Origin: Solirubrobacteraceae bacterium
GTDB lineage: Bacteria; Actinomycetota; Thermoleophilia; Solirubrobacterales; Solirubrobacteraceae
Assembly: GCA_030447785.1 (NCBI GenBank)
Contig: JAUJOF010000001.1
Coordinates: 226,193 to 290,192 of the forward strand
Direction: 5' to 3'
Length of the DNA stretch: 64,000 nucleotides
The position numbers were made by a program, and so were the translations under genes. Under the pieces are notes generated by a model. The model made no database searches, was not told the DNA's origin, and saw only the letters and a list, made by a program, of their open reading frames with translations. Shown one piece after another: positions 15,956 through 25,199 of the stretch; the first letter of the stretch is position 1, and every line of letters begins with the position of its first letter.

Positions 15956-16792
15956 ATGAGCACCGTCATCGAGCCGCGCCGTCCTGGGGCAGCGCACGCG
16001 GCGGGCGAACTGTGGCGCTCGCGCCGCCTGGTCGGCTGGTTCGGCAAGCGGCTCCTCGAGAAGCGCTACCAGCGGACGTGGCTGGGATGGGTCTGGCTGC
16101 CGCTGCGCCCGACGCTCGATGTCGCCGCCCGCGCCTTCGTGTTCGGCAGCATCCTGTCGGCGCCGTCGGAGGGCGTGCCCTACCTCCTGTTCTTCCTCAT
16201 CGGCATGAGCGCGTGGAACCTGTTCGAGGAGAGCGTGTTCTGGTCGTCGCGCTCCCTGGAGCTCAACCGTCGCACCCTGCGCCGCGTGTACGTGCCGCGG
16301 CTGACGATGCTCGTGGGCTCGCTGGCCATCGGTGCGGTCGAGTACCTGATCTACATGATCATGGCCGCCCTCGCGGTGACCTACTACCTGCTGGCCGACG
16401 GGACGACGTATCTCGAGCTGGGGGCCAACACGCTCGCCGCCGTGGCGGGCCTGGCGCTGATCGTCCTGCTCGCCCAGAGCTTCGGCCTCTGGCTGTCGGT
16501 GCTCGGAGCCCAGGCGCGTGATGTGCGCTTCTTCCTGCGCTACATCACCGGGTTCTGGTTCTTCCTCACGCCCGTCATCTACCCCCTCGGCGCCGTCCCC
16601 GAGAACCTGCGCTGGCTGGCGGCCATCAATCCCGTGACCGCGCCCGTGGAGATGGTCAAGTACGGCGTGCTGGGCACCGGCGGCGTCCCGATGGCACCGC
16701 TGGCGGTGACCCTCGGGTTCATCGTGGTGGTGGCCACGGGGGGCATCGCGTTCTTCCGCCGCTCGGAGGCGGCGGCGGTCGACGCGATGTGA
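15956..16792 (+). CDS. ABC-2 type polysaccharide export permease (Wzm-like)
   Basis: 278 residues with six predicted transmembrane helices. The amphipathic N-terminus (LVGWFGKRLLEKRYQRTW) precedes GWVWLPLRPTLDVAARAFVFG, the conserved W..L.P entry to helix 1 in TagG/Wzm permeases, and a late WFFLTPVIYPL segment. It starts at ATG 15956, 26 bases after the FkbM-like gene, and its TGA overlaps a possible GTG of the ATPase. With the following ATPase it should export a lipid-linked glycan across the cytoplasmic membrane. Confidence 0.85.
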   Translation: MSTVIEPRRPGAAHAAGELWRSRRLVGWFGKRLLEKRYQRTWLGWVWLPLRPTLDVAARAFVFGSILSAPSEGVPYLLFFLIGMSAWNLFEESVFWSSRSLELNRRTLRRVYVPRLTMLVGSLAIGAVEYLIYMIMAALAVTYYLLADGTTYLELGANTLAAVAGLALIVLLAQSFGLWLSVLGAQARDVRFFLRYITGFWFFLTPVIYPLGAVPENLRWLAAINPVTAPVEMVKYGVLGTGGVPMAPLAVTLGFIVVVATGGIAFFRRSEAAAVDAM

Positions 16793-16812
16793 CGGGCCGT
16801 ACCCTTGGCGCC

Positions 16813-18144
16813 ATGACGAATGCCGCCACCGGCGCCGCCCTCGTCGTGCAGGGCATCGGCAAGCGCTACCGCCTCGGGCGGGGCGGCGGCCTCGTGCCCG
16901 TGCCGCTGTTCGGCAACCGCCTGGACCGCATCGACCGGGACCGCCGCCGGGACGCCGACGACGACGACGAGCTCGATGAGGACGATGAGCTCGACGAGCC
17001 CGACGAACGGCAGACCACCGGCCCGATCCGCGAGCTGTGGGCGCTGCGCGACGTCAACCTCGTCGTGCAGCCCGGGGAGGCGGTTGGCGTCGTGGGTCCC
17101 ACGGGCAGCGGCAAGTCGACGCTCATGAAGATCCTGGGGCGCATCACCCCACCGACCGAGGGCCGGGTCGAGGTCCAGGGGCGGGTGGCGCCGATGCTCG
17201 GCTCGCTGTCGGGCTTCGTGGTCGCGGAGGCCACCGTCCGGGCGAACGTGGGCATCCTCGCACGCTTCCTCGGCGTGCCCCACGCCGTGGTCGCGCGCAA
17301 CCTGGAGAACATCCTGCGCTTCGCCGAGCTCCAGGACGTGGCCCACATGAAGGTCAAGCACCTGTCGCGCGGGATGAGCGACCGCCTGGCCTATGCGGTC
17401 GGCCTGCACTTCGAGCCCGACGTCCTGCTGGCCGACGACCGCGTGGTGGCCGGCGACCCGCCGTTCCAGGAGCGCTGCCTGGCCCGGATCGAGGAGCTTC
17501 TGGCCCAACGCACCGCGCTCGTGTTCGCCTCCAATCGACTGAGTAAGGTGACTGAACTCTGCACCCACGGCCTCTGGCTCGAGGACGGGCAGGTCCGGGC
17601 GCACGGCCGCGTCGACGAGGTCGTGCGCGCCTACCGGGAAAGCCCTAGCTCCCTCACATCGGAGCGCGGGCGACCGCCGCTCGAGCCCGAACCTCCGTCG
17701 GTCACGATCATCGCCACGCGGTTGCTCAACCAGGCAGGCGATCTCGTCGCCGAGGCCCCTGCGGGCGAGACGGTGACGGTCGAGATCGACGTCGGCGTGC
17801 ACAAGGAGGGCGTCATCCTGACCGGCTCGCTGACCTTCACCCGGGGTGCTGAGCATCCCCGCTTCATCGACCCCTCGCCTCACGTCGTCGACGTGCCGGG
17901 CCGGCGCCTGCTCCAGGCGCGGGTGACCCTCGACGGCGTGGTCCCGGGCGACTACGCCGGTAGCGCCGCGGTCATCGTCACCCACCCCGACGGCCGGCCC
18001 TCCGACTTCCTGTGGACCAAGCCCTTCGCCTTGAGGGTCGAAGCAGCGCAGGAGGACGACAGCCAGCGGGCGAACCGGCCGACGGTGAGCTGGACGGTCA
18101 TGACTCCGGCGGACGATCCAATCGCCCCGACCCCCGCCGCCTGA
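16813..18144 (+). CDS. Divergent ABC transporter ATPase with C-terminal glycan-binding-type domain (Wzt-like)
   Basis: 443 residues from ATG 16813 (GTG 16789 is also possible). Walker A is intact: VGPTGSGKST near 95-104. Other motifs are altered: the signature is LSRGM (184-188; usual YSSGM), Walker B reads LLADDR where Wzt proteins have LLIDEV, so the catalytic Glu is Asp, and the H-loop has FASNR where VTHD or VSHD is usual, so the His is missing. An acidic insert (DADDDDELDEDDELDEPDE, about 47-65) lies before Walker A. The C-terminal 150 residues form a beta-rich Wzt_C-like domain (EIDVGVHKEGV). It pairs with the permease just upstream. ATP binding is likely; hydrolysis is doubtful. Confidence 0.75.
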   Translation: MTNAATGAALVVQGIGKRYRLGRGGGLVPVPLFGNRLDRIDRDRRRDADDDDELDEDDELDEPDERQTTGPIRELWALRDVNLVVQPGEAVGVVGPTGSGKSTLMKILGRITPPTEGRVEVQGRVAPMLGSLSGFVVAEATVRANVGILARFLGVPHAVVARNLENILRFAELQDVAHMKVKHLSRGMSDRLAYAVGLHFEPDVLLADDRVVAGDPPFQERCLARIEELLAQRTALVFASNRLSKVTELCTHGLWLEDGQVRAHGRVDEVVRAYRESPSSLTSERGRPPLEPEPPSVTIIATRLLNQAGDLVAEAPAGETVTVEIDVGVHKEGVILTGSLTFTRGAEHPRFIDPSPHVVDVPGRRLLQARVTLDGVVPGDYAGSAAVIVTHPDGRPSDFLWTKPFALRVEAAQEDDSQRANRPTVSWTVMTPADDPIAPTPAA

Positions 18145-18157
18145 GGCACGGCGCGCG

Positions 18158-19243
18158 GTGCTCGGACGCCTGAGAAAGCTCGCGAGGCGGCGACGCGAAG
18201 ACCCGAGCGTCCACCTCCAGCGGGTGCGCGGAGAGCTCGCCGGGCTGGCTCGCGGGGACGGGCCCGTGCTGGCCGGGCCCTTCCTGGGCGAGGTCGGCTT
18301 CGAGCTGTTGTACTGGCTGCCCTTCGTGCGCTGGGCGGTCGAGCAGGAGCCCGGCCTGCGTGGTCGCCTGGTGCTGGTCTCTCGCGGCGGCACCGCGAGC
18401 TGGGCGGCGGACCTCGACGCGGCCGGCTACGTCGACGTCCTCTCGCTGATCTCGCCCGAGGAGCTCGTGCTCCGCCGCCCCTCACTCAAGCAGCGCGAGG
18501 TCAGCGCCTTGGACGAGGAGCTCTTGGCCGCCGTGCGCGACCACCTGGGCGTGCGCGCCGCGGGCGTCTTGCACCCGTCCCTGCTGTTCGACCTCTACTA
18601 CCGCATGGTCAAGCACGACCGCCGGGCATTCGCGGCGGCGGTGACCCCGACCGACGGCGGCGCGAGCGGCCTGGCCGCGAGCTACCGGCCGATCGCGGCG
18701 CCCGCCGGGCCGCCGCCGGAGGCCGGGCTTCCCGAAGAGTACGTGGCGGTGCGCTTCTATGGGCGCGCCTCCCTGCCGGCCAGCGCGGAGAACCAGGCGC
18801 TGGTGCGCCGGCTGGTGGACAACCTGGCCGACAAGGTCCCCGTCGTGCTGCTGGGACATGACCTTGAGCTCGACGACCACAGGGACCTCGGTGCCGGGCA
18901 GGGGGAGCGCATCCTCAGCGTGGCCCATCTGATGCGACCAGCGGACAATCTCGACGTCCAGACCCGCGTCCTCGCCGGCGCCCGGGGCTTCGTGGGGACC
19001 TACGGGGGGCTCTCCTACCTGGCGCCGTCGCTGGGGCTGCCCTCGCTCGCGCTCTCCTCGAGCCTCGAGGGCCTCCAGCCGTGGCACCTCGATCTGGCCC
19101 AGCAGGTCTTCGCCATGCCGGGATTCGGGTCGCTCGCGTGCGTCACGACGGCCGACAGCGAGCTGCTCGACCTGGCCTTCGGCGGCCTGGTCCAAGGCGC
19201 CCGGGGCCTCTCGGGCCGCTCGCTATCATCGCCCGGTGCCTGA
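18158..19243 (+). CDS. Uncharacterised protein, likely GT-B-fold glycosyltransferase
   Basis: 361 residues, no signal peptide or membrane segment. An N-terminal block GPFLGEVGFELLYWLPF (40-56) and a C-terminal block FVGTYGGLSYLAPSLGLP (about 278-295) are shared almost word for word with the gene at 28132, so the two are paralogues of one family. The C-terminal block, with a small-residue loop before a Leu/Gly/Pro strand, resembles the donor-binding side of GT-B enzymes such as heptosyltransferases. I do not recognise a characterised family. It sits between the ABC ATPase and NeuC and overlaps NeuC by 8 bases, which ties it to the same glycan. Confidence 0.55.
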   Translation: MLGRLRKLARRRREDPSVHLQRVRGELAGLARGDGPVLAGPFLGEVGFELLYWLPFVRWAVEQEPGLRGRLVLVSRGGTASWAADLDAAGYVDVLSLISPEELVLRRPSLKQREVSALDEELLAAVRDHLGVRAAGVLHPSLLFDLYYRMVKHDRRAFAAAVTPTDGGASGLAASYRPIAAPAGPPPEAGLPEEYVAVRFYGRASLPASAENQALVRRLVDNLADKVPVVLLGHDLELDDHRDLGAGQGERILSVAHLMRPADNLDVQTRVLAGARGFVGTYGGLSYLAPSLGLPSLALSSSLEGLQPWHLDLAQQVFAMPGFGSLACVTTADSELLDLAFGGLVQGARGLSGRSLSSPGA

Positions 19244-20489
19244 ACGAGCCCCAGGCCATCGGCGCCTGGCCGCCCGCGACGGCCGCCCGCGGCGAAAGGT
19301 CTGCGTCGTGGTCGCCAGTCGCGCCAACTACGCGCGCATAAAGACCGGGCTCCTGGCCATCCGCGACCACCCCGACCTCGAGCTCCAATTGGTGGTCGCC
19401 GCCTCAGCGCTGCTCGAGCGCTTCGGGCGCTCCATCGACGTCATCCGCGCCGACGGCTTCGAGCCCGACGCGGTCATCCACCTCATCGTCGAGGGCGAAA
19501 ACCCCACGACGATGGCCAAGTCCACCGGGCTGGGACTGCTCGAGCTGTCCACCGCCTTCGAGAACCTGCGACCCGACGTCGTGGTGACCGTCGCCGATCG
19601 CTTCGAGACCATCGCGACGGCCATCGCAGCCGCCTACATGAACATCCCGGTGGCCCACACCCAGGGCGGCGAGGTGTCGGGCTCCATCGACGAGTCGGTT
19701 CGCCACGCGGTGACCAAGCTCGCCCACGTGCACTTCCCGGCCACCGAGCTCTCGCGCCGGCGGATCATCGCCATGGGCGAGGACCCCGACGCGGTCTTCA
19801 ACGTCGGCTGTCCGTCCATCGACCTGGTCGCGCGCACCGACCTCAGCGTGCGCGCTGACGCGCTGCGCGAGTTCGCCGCCACCCACGGGGTGGGGGCGCC
19901 GATCGACCCCGAGCGGCCCTACCTGCTGATGATGCAACACCCGGTGACCACCGAGTACGGCGCCGGGCTGGCCCAGATCAACGCCACGCTCGACGCGGTG
20001 GTGCAGTTGGGCATGCAGGCGCTGGTCTTCTGGCCCAACGTCGACGCCGGCTCGGAAGACGTGGCCAAGGGCATCCGCCAGTTTCGCGAGAAGGGCCGCG
20101 ACCACGGGTTCCACTTCTTTCGCAACCTGCCGGCCGAGACGTTCGTGCGCCTCATGGCCCACTGCTCGTGCATGGTCGGCAACTCCTCGGCCGCCCTGCG
20201 CGAAGGAGCCTTCATCGGCGTGCCCGCGGTGACCGTGGGCAGCCGCCAGCAGGACCGCGAGACCGCCCACAACGTCATGCGCGTGGCCCACGACGTCGGC
20301 GACATCGCCGACGCCGTGCGTGAGCAGATCGCCCACGGGCCCTACGAGCCCGATCGCCTCTTCGGCGACGGTACGGCGGGGGAGCGGATCGCGCAGGTGC
20401 TCGCCGGCGCATCCGACCTGTCCGTGCAAAAGCGCCTGCACTACAGCCCCGCGGCGATCGACGCTCCGGCCGCCACCGCGGCAGGCTGA
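19236..20489 (+). CDS. neuC: Hydrolysing UDP-N-acetylglucosamine 2-epimerase, NeuC/LegG type
   Basis: 417 residues, GT-B fold. After a basic 20-residue start come KVCVVVASRANYARIK, then VTVADRFETIATAIAA, HTQGGEVSGSIDESVRHA (the conserved TQGGE...SIDExxRHA signature), MQHPVTTEY and GNSSAALREGAFIGVP. These mark the hydrolysing epimerases that release ManNAc-type sugars from UDP-HexNAc, the first step of sialic-acid and legionaminic-acid synthesis. The gene starts at GTG 19236 inside the end of the previous gene. NeuB and NeuA homologues lie further along the window. The exact substrate (UDP-GlcNAc or a diacetamido form) cannot be read from sequence. Confidence 0.85.
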   Translation: MPERAPGHRRLAARDGRPRRKVCVVVASRANYARIKTGLLAIRDHPDLELQLVVAASALLERFGRSIDVIRADGFEPDAVIHLIVEGENPTTMAKSTGLGLLELSTAFENLRPDVVVTVADRFETIATAIAAAYMNIPVAHTQGGEVSGSIDESVRHAVTKLAHVHFPATELSRRRIIAMGEDPDAVFNVGCPSIDLVARTDLSVRADALREFAATHGVGAPIDPERPYLLMMQHPVTTEYGAGLAQINATLDAVVQLGMQALVFWPNVDAGSEDVAKGIRQFREKGRDHGFHFFRNLPAETFVRLMAHCSCMVGNSSAALREGAFIGVPAVTVGSRQQDRETAHNVMRVAHDVGDIADAVREQIAHGPYEPDRLFGDGTAGERIAQVLAGASDLSVQKRLHYSPAAIDAPAATAAG

Positions 20490-20526
20490 GGCGTTCTGCC
20501 GCCGCGCTGAGATCGCACGGATTTGC

Positions 20527-22011
20527 ATGAAGGTCCTGCTCATCCTCGGCCACGACGGCTTCATTCGCATGTTCGAGCCCATGGTGCGCTCGGTGGCCCA
20601 GCGTGGCCATGAGGTCAACATCGGCCTGGCCGGCCGCCGGCCGGCCCTGATGAGCCAGGCCGGCTCGGTCGAGGCCCTCGTCGACGCCACCCCCGGCGTG
20701 ACGTGGGACCGGGCACCCAAGGGCAAGGAGCGCGAGCTGGCCGAGCTGCAGGTCGCCGTGTCGGCTGCCCGCGACTACCTGCGCTTCCTGCTGCCTCCCT
20801 TCCAGGACGCCGATGCGCTGCGCCGGCGGGCCCGCGAGCACGCGCCCGCCCTGCTGACGCGGACGATGGCGCTGCCCGGACTGCGCGCGCGCCCGGTCGT
20901 GCGAGCGCTGGACGCCCTGCTGCGCCGCATCGAGCCCCTGCTGCCCGAGAGCGAGCGGGTCACCCGCTACATCGACGATCACGCACCCGACGTCGTGCTC
21001 GTCTCACCCCTGGTGGGCTTCGGCTCGACGCAGCCGCTGGTGCTGCGCTCGGCGCGCCGGCTGGGGATCCCCAGCGCCCTGCTCGTGCACAGCTGGGACA
21101 ACCTGACCAACAAGGGGCTCATCCACGAGGCGCCCGACCGCGTGGTGGTCTGGAACGACGCCCAGCGCGACGAGGCCGTCAAGCTGCACAAGATCCCCTC
21201 CGAGGCCGTCCGGGTGACCGGAGCCCAGGGCTTCGACCACTGGTTCGACGCGCGGCCCAGCACCACGCGCGAGGAGCTCACCCGGCGCGTCGGGCTGCCC
21301 GCCGACCGCCCCTACCTGCTCTACACCTGCTCGTCGCAGTTCATCGCGCCCGACGAGGTTGACTTCGTGCGCGAGTGGCTTGCCCGTGTGCGCGCCGAGG
21401 AGCGCCTGGCCGAGGTCGGCGTGCTCATCCGGCCCCACCCCCAGCACGCCGCCCCGTGGGAGGGCGTCGACCTCGGCGATCCGCGCGTCGCCGTGTGGCC
21501 CGCGCCCGGCGGCGAGATGCCGGCCGGGGCGCAGGCGCGCGCCGGCTACTACGACTCCATCCACCACAGCCAGGCGGTGGTCGGCATCAACACCAGCGCG
21601 CTGATCGAGGCGGCCATCCAGCGCCGTCCGGTGCTCACCGTGCTGACCGAGCGCTATCGCGGCTCCCAGCAGGGCACGCTGCACTTCCGCTACCTGGCCG
21701 ATGGCGATGGAGGTGGGCTGCTGCGGGTGGCGCGCGACTTTCCCGAGCACCTCGAGCAGCTCGTTGCGGCGCTGGAGGCCGACGGCGCCGAAGAGCAGCG
21801 CGCCCGGCGCTTCCTGGAGGCCTTCGTGCGCCCGCACGGCCTCCAGGAGCCCGCCACCGGACGGCTCGTGGCCTGCGTCGAGGAGCTCGCCGAGGTGCGC
21901 CCCGCGGCCCCGCGTGCGGCGCGCTGGCACTCGCTGGCCCAGCGTGCGCTGGTGCCCGCCGCGCGGATGGCCCGCCGGTGGGAGCTGCGGGCACGCGGGG
22001 CGGACGGATAG
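20527..22011 (+). CDS. Glycosyltransferase-like protein, 'SWDNLTNKG' family, copy 1
   Basis: 494 residues from ATG 20527, GT-B-like. Blocks: KVLLILGHDGFIRMFEP at the start, SALLVHSWDNLTNKG near 180-196, VVVWNDAQRDEAVKLH, LLYTCSSQFIAPDEVDFV and YYDSIHHSQAVVGINTSALI near 340-359. The arrangement, with a central N-D pair and a late GINTSAxxE loop where a nucleotide would bind, is like the CDP-glycerol glycerophosphotransferase / UDP-GlcNAc epimerase branch of GT-B proteins. The exact activity is unknown; transfer of an activated ulosonate or sugar phosphate is plausible given NeuC just upstream. Two more modules of the same family follow directly. Confidence 0.65.
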   Translation: MKVLLILGHDGFIRMFEPMVRSVAQRGHEVNIGLAGRRPALMSQAGSVEALVDATPGVTWDRAPKGKERELAELQVAVSAARDYLRFLLPPFQDADALRRRAREHAPALLTRTMALPGLRARPVVRALDALLRRIEPLLPESERVTRYIDDHAPDVVLVSPLVGFGSTQPLVLRSARRLGIPSALLVHSWDNLTNKGLIHEAPDRVVVWNDAQRDEAVKLHKIPSEAVRVTGAQGFDHWFDARPSTTREELTRRVGLPADRPYLLYTCSSQFIAPDEVDFVREWLARVRAEERLAEVGVLIRPHPQHAAPWEGVDLGDPRVAVWPAPGGEMPAGAQARAGYYDSIHHSQAVVGINTSALIEAAIQRRPVLTVLTERYRGSQQGTLHFRYLADGDGGGLLRVARDFPEHLEQLVAALEADGAEEQRARRFLEAFVRPHGLQEPATGRLVACVEELAEVRPAAPRAARWHSLAQRALVPAARMARRWELRARGADG

Positions 22012-22019
22012 CGGCCCGC

Positions 22020-23529
22020 GTGCGCATCCTGTTCTTCGTGCGCGCGGTCAACTACGACCGGCTGTTCGAGGGTCTGCTGCGCGAGCTGCTGGAACGCGGG
22101 CACGAGGTCCACGTCGCCTTCGACGTGGCCAAGCGCGGGCGCAAGGGCGACTCGACCGTGCTCGACGGGCTGGTCGAGCAGTACCCCGCCCTCACCACCG
22201 GCCTGGTGCCACCGCGCCGCCATCCCGAGTGGGAAGACCTGGCCACCGACCTGCGCCACTCGCTGGACTGGCTGCGCTACCTGGAGCCCGGCTATGACGA
22301 TGCGCACGGGCTGCGTGCCCGCGCCGAACACCGCGCCCCCCTGGCCGTTCGCCGGCTCGCCCATGCCTGCGCCGCCGCCCCCGGCGCTCCGCCGCGGCGG
22401 CTGGCCGCGGCGCTGGCCGCGGCCGAGCGCCGCCTCCCCGTCGATCCCACGGTGATGGAGCTCATCGCCGAGCGCTCGCCCGACCTCATCCTGATCACGC
22501 CGCTCATCGAGCTTGGCTCCCGTCAGGTCGACTACGTGTGGGCCGCCCGGGTGCTGGGCATCCCCAGCGCGCTCGCGGTGGCCAGCTGGGACAACCTCAC
22601 CAACAAGGGCCGTATCAAGGAGGCCCCGATCTCACCGTTGTCTGGAACGAGGAGCAGCGCGGCGAGGCCACGCGCTTGCACGGCGTGCCGGCCGAGCGGG
22701 TCCGCGCGCTGGGGGCCCACTCCTATGACCATTGGTTCGGCTGGAGGGCCAGCCGCTCCCGTGAGGCGTTCTGCGAGGACGTCGGCCTCGATCCCGCCCG
22801 ACCTTTCCTGCTCTACACCTGCTCATCGCCGTTCGTCGCCTCCGACGAGGTCACGTTCATCCGCGCGTGGCTGCAGCGCCTGCGCAGCGCCCGAGACCCC
22901 GCCCTGCGCGACGTCGGCGTGCTCGTGCGCCCGCACCCGACCAACGCCCACATCTGGACCCAGGAGGACCTGGGGAGCCCAGTCGCGTCGTGGTCTGGCC
23001 GGCGGGCGGGGCGGTGCCGACCTCGAGCCAGCGCAAGGCCGATTACTTCGACTCGATCCACCACAGCCACGCCGTGGTGGGCATCAACACCAGCGCGCTG
23101 ATCGAGAGCGCGATCGTCGGCCGGCCGGTGTTCACCGTGGCCGCCGACGAGTTCGCAGAAACCCAGGGAGGGACCCTGCACTTCGCCTACCTGCGCGCCG
23201 AGCACGGCGGGCCCGTGTTGGTGGCCGGCGGCTTCGACGAGCATCTCGAGCAGCTCGCCCACGCCCTGAGCGGCCCGCCCGAGGCGGCTGCATCGAGCCG
23301 CGCGTTCGTCGAGCGCTTCCTGCGCCCGTGCGGGATCGACCGCCCGGCCGCCCCGCTCGTCGCCCAGGCGCTCGAGGAGCTGGCGCGCGACGCGCCGCGC
23401 CCTGCGGGGGCGCCGGTGGCGGCTCGCGCCCGCCCGGGCGCCCTGGCGGCCGCCATGCTGCGCCCGGTGGCGGCCGCCCGGTTGGCGATCAAGCGCGCCC
23501 GGGGGCGGGGCCCCAAGCCCCTGCGCACG
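22020..23529 (+). pseudogene. Glycosyltransferase-like protein, 'SWDNLTNKG' family, copy 2, frameshifted twice
   Basis: From GTG 22020 (8 bases after copy 1) the frame reads RILFFVRAVNYDRLFEG and reaches VASWDNLTNKGRIKEAP. At about 22628 a single base is missing in a C run and the homology moves to the next frame (LTVVWNEEQRGEATRLHG, LLYTCSSPFVASDEVTF). At about 22980 a base is missing in a G run, after which PSRVVVWPAGG and FDSIHHSHAVVGINTSALIE continue in a third frame. Apart from these two positions the domain is complete. With both bases restored it would read without a stop into copy 3, forming one protein of about 1050 residues. Sequencing indels or a real lesion are both possible. Confidence 0.65.
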
Positions 23530-25182
23530 GTGGGCGACTCGCGGGGACGCGGCCTGCGGATCCTGTTCGTCATGGACCACGCCGGCCTGCTCATCCACTT
23601 CGACGAGACGGTGCGCACGCTGGCCGGCGAGGGACATCGGGTGCACCTGCTCATGGGCCGCGAGAAGTCCGGCTATGCGACCGGCGCCCTGGCGGGCACC
23701 GACGGGCGGGTCGTCGTCGACGACCGCCCGGCGCCCCAGCGCTCCGGCGCCTGGGGCCCGCCCGCCCGCGCGCTGCGTGCCCTCACCGACTACCTGCTCT
23801 ATCTGCAGCCGGCCATGCGCCCCGCGGCGTCCGCCCGCGGGCACTGGGCCAACAACCCCGACCTGCCCGACTGGGTGGTGCGCCTGAGCGCCGGCCGGGT
23901 CTTCACGCCGCGCCGCCACCGCGCCCTGCGCCGTGCGCTGGGCGCCCTCGAGACGTCGCTGCCCGGTGACCGCGCGATCGAGAAGGCCATCGCCCGCGCC
24001 AGGCCCGACGTGGTGCTCGCCACCCCGGTCGTGCAGCGCACGCCGTGGCAGACCGACTACGTGCACGCCGCCCGGACCCTTGGGCTGAGGTCGATGGTCT
24101 GCGTGGGCAGCTGGGACAACCTGAGCTCCAAGGGCACGTTCCGCGCGCTGCCCGACGTCATCACCGTGTGGAACGACACCCAGCGGCGTGAGGCCGTCGA
24201 GTGGCACGGGGTGCCCACCGAGCGCGTCACCGTCACCGGCGCCCAGCCCTTCGATCGCTGGTTCGGGCGGGCACCGGCCATGAGTCGCCGGCAGTTCTGC
24301 GCGACGCTGGGACTGCCCCGCGACCGTCCGTACCTGCTGTTCGTCGGCTCGACCCGCCAGCGCCGCTCCCAGGAGGAGGAGCCGACGTTCGTGCGCCGCT
24401 GGGTGAACGCCCTGCGCGGCAGCGATGACCCGCTGCTGCGCGACGCTGCGGTGCTCGTTCGCCCCCACCCGACCAACGCGCGATCCTGGGAGAAAGCGGA
24501 CATCTCGGACCTGGGCGACGTCGTCGTATGGGACCACAGCGGCCGGATCCCCGTGCTGGCCGACGAGCGTTCGGTGTACTTCGACGCCCTGCATCACTGC
24601 GCCGCGGTGGTCGGCATCAACACCAGCGCGATGGTCGAGGCGGCGATCGTCGGCCGGCCCGTGCACACCGTGCTACTGCCCGAGTGGCACCACATGCAGG
24701 AGGCCCTTGTGCACTTCACCTACCTGCTACGCGGGCGCGGCGGCTTCCTCGCCGAGAGCCGCTCGTTCGACGAGCACCTCGCCGCGCTGGCCACCGACCT
24801 GCATGACCCGGCCGACCAGCTCCAGCGCCAGGGCCGGTTCGTCGCGCACTTCATCCGTCCACAGGGCGCCGACGAGCCCTCGCTGCCCCGTCTGGTGCAG
24901 GCGATCGTCGACCTCGGGCGTGCGCCGCGTCCGGCGCCCGCACCGCTTGCACCCTGGCGCCGGCCGCTGTGCCCGCTGGCCTTCACGCTGGGCTGGCTGG
25001 CCTACCTCAGCGCGACCCCTGGCCGCGGGCGCGAGCGGATGCGGCGGGTGCGCCGGGTGCGCCGGCGCATCCGCCACGCGGCCGGGGCGGTGTACTACGG
25101 GCTTGTGCGCAGGGATCCGCCCACGACCAATGGTCAGCCGACCTCCTCGAGCTTGGCCTCGAGCTCCTCGAACCGGGCGTAG
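23530..25182 (+). CDS. Glycosyltransferase-like protein, 'SWDNL' family, copy 3
   Basis: About 550 residues if translated from GTG 23530; the frame is open further upstream and in phase with the restored copy 2. Blocks: GLRILFVMDHAGLLIHFDE, CVGSWDNLSSKGTFRALP (variant of SWDNLTNKG), VWNDTQRREAVEWHG, LLFVGSTRQRRSQEEEPTF, and FDALHHCAAVVGINTSAMVE. It is more divergent than copies 1 and 2 and carries a long basic C-terminal tail (RMRRVRRVRRRIRHAAG) that could bind the membrane. A role as glycan transferase in the NeuC-containing unit is inferred from context. Confidence 0.6.
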   Translation: MGDSRGRGLRILFVMDHAGLLIHFDETVRTLAGEGHRVHLLMGREKSGYATGALAGTDGRVVVDDRPAPQRSGAWGPPARALRALTDYLLYLQPAMRPAASARGHWANNPDLPDWVVRLSAGRVFTPRRHRALRRALGALETSLPGDRAIEKAIARARPDVVLATPVVQRTPWQTDYVHAARTLGLRSMVCVGSWDNLSSKGTFRALPDVITVWNDTQRREAVEWHGVPTERVTVTGAQPFDRWFGRAPAMSRRQFCATLGLPRDRPYLLFVGSTRQRRSQEEEPTFVRRWVNALRGSDDPLLRDAAVLVRPHPTNARSWEKADISDLGDVVVWDHSGRIPVLADERSVYFDALHHCAAVVGINTSAMVEAAIVGRPVHTVLLPEWHHMQEALVHFTYLLRGRGGFLAESRSFDEHLAALATDLHDPADQLQRQGRFVAHFIRPQGADEPSLPRLVQAIVDLGRAPRPAPAPLAPWRRPLCPLAFTLGWLAYLSATPGRGRERMRRVRRVRRRIRHAAGAVYYGLVRRDPPTTNGQPTSSSLASSSSNRA

Positions 25183-25199
25183 TAGACCGGCCAGGCCCA

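Noticed and set aside
19404..20726. Long minus-strand open frame (440 codons) opposite NeuC
   Set aside because: It is the antisense shadow of the strongly conserved NeuC frame; its His/Gly/Arg-rich translation has no motif.
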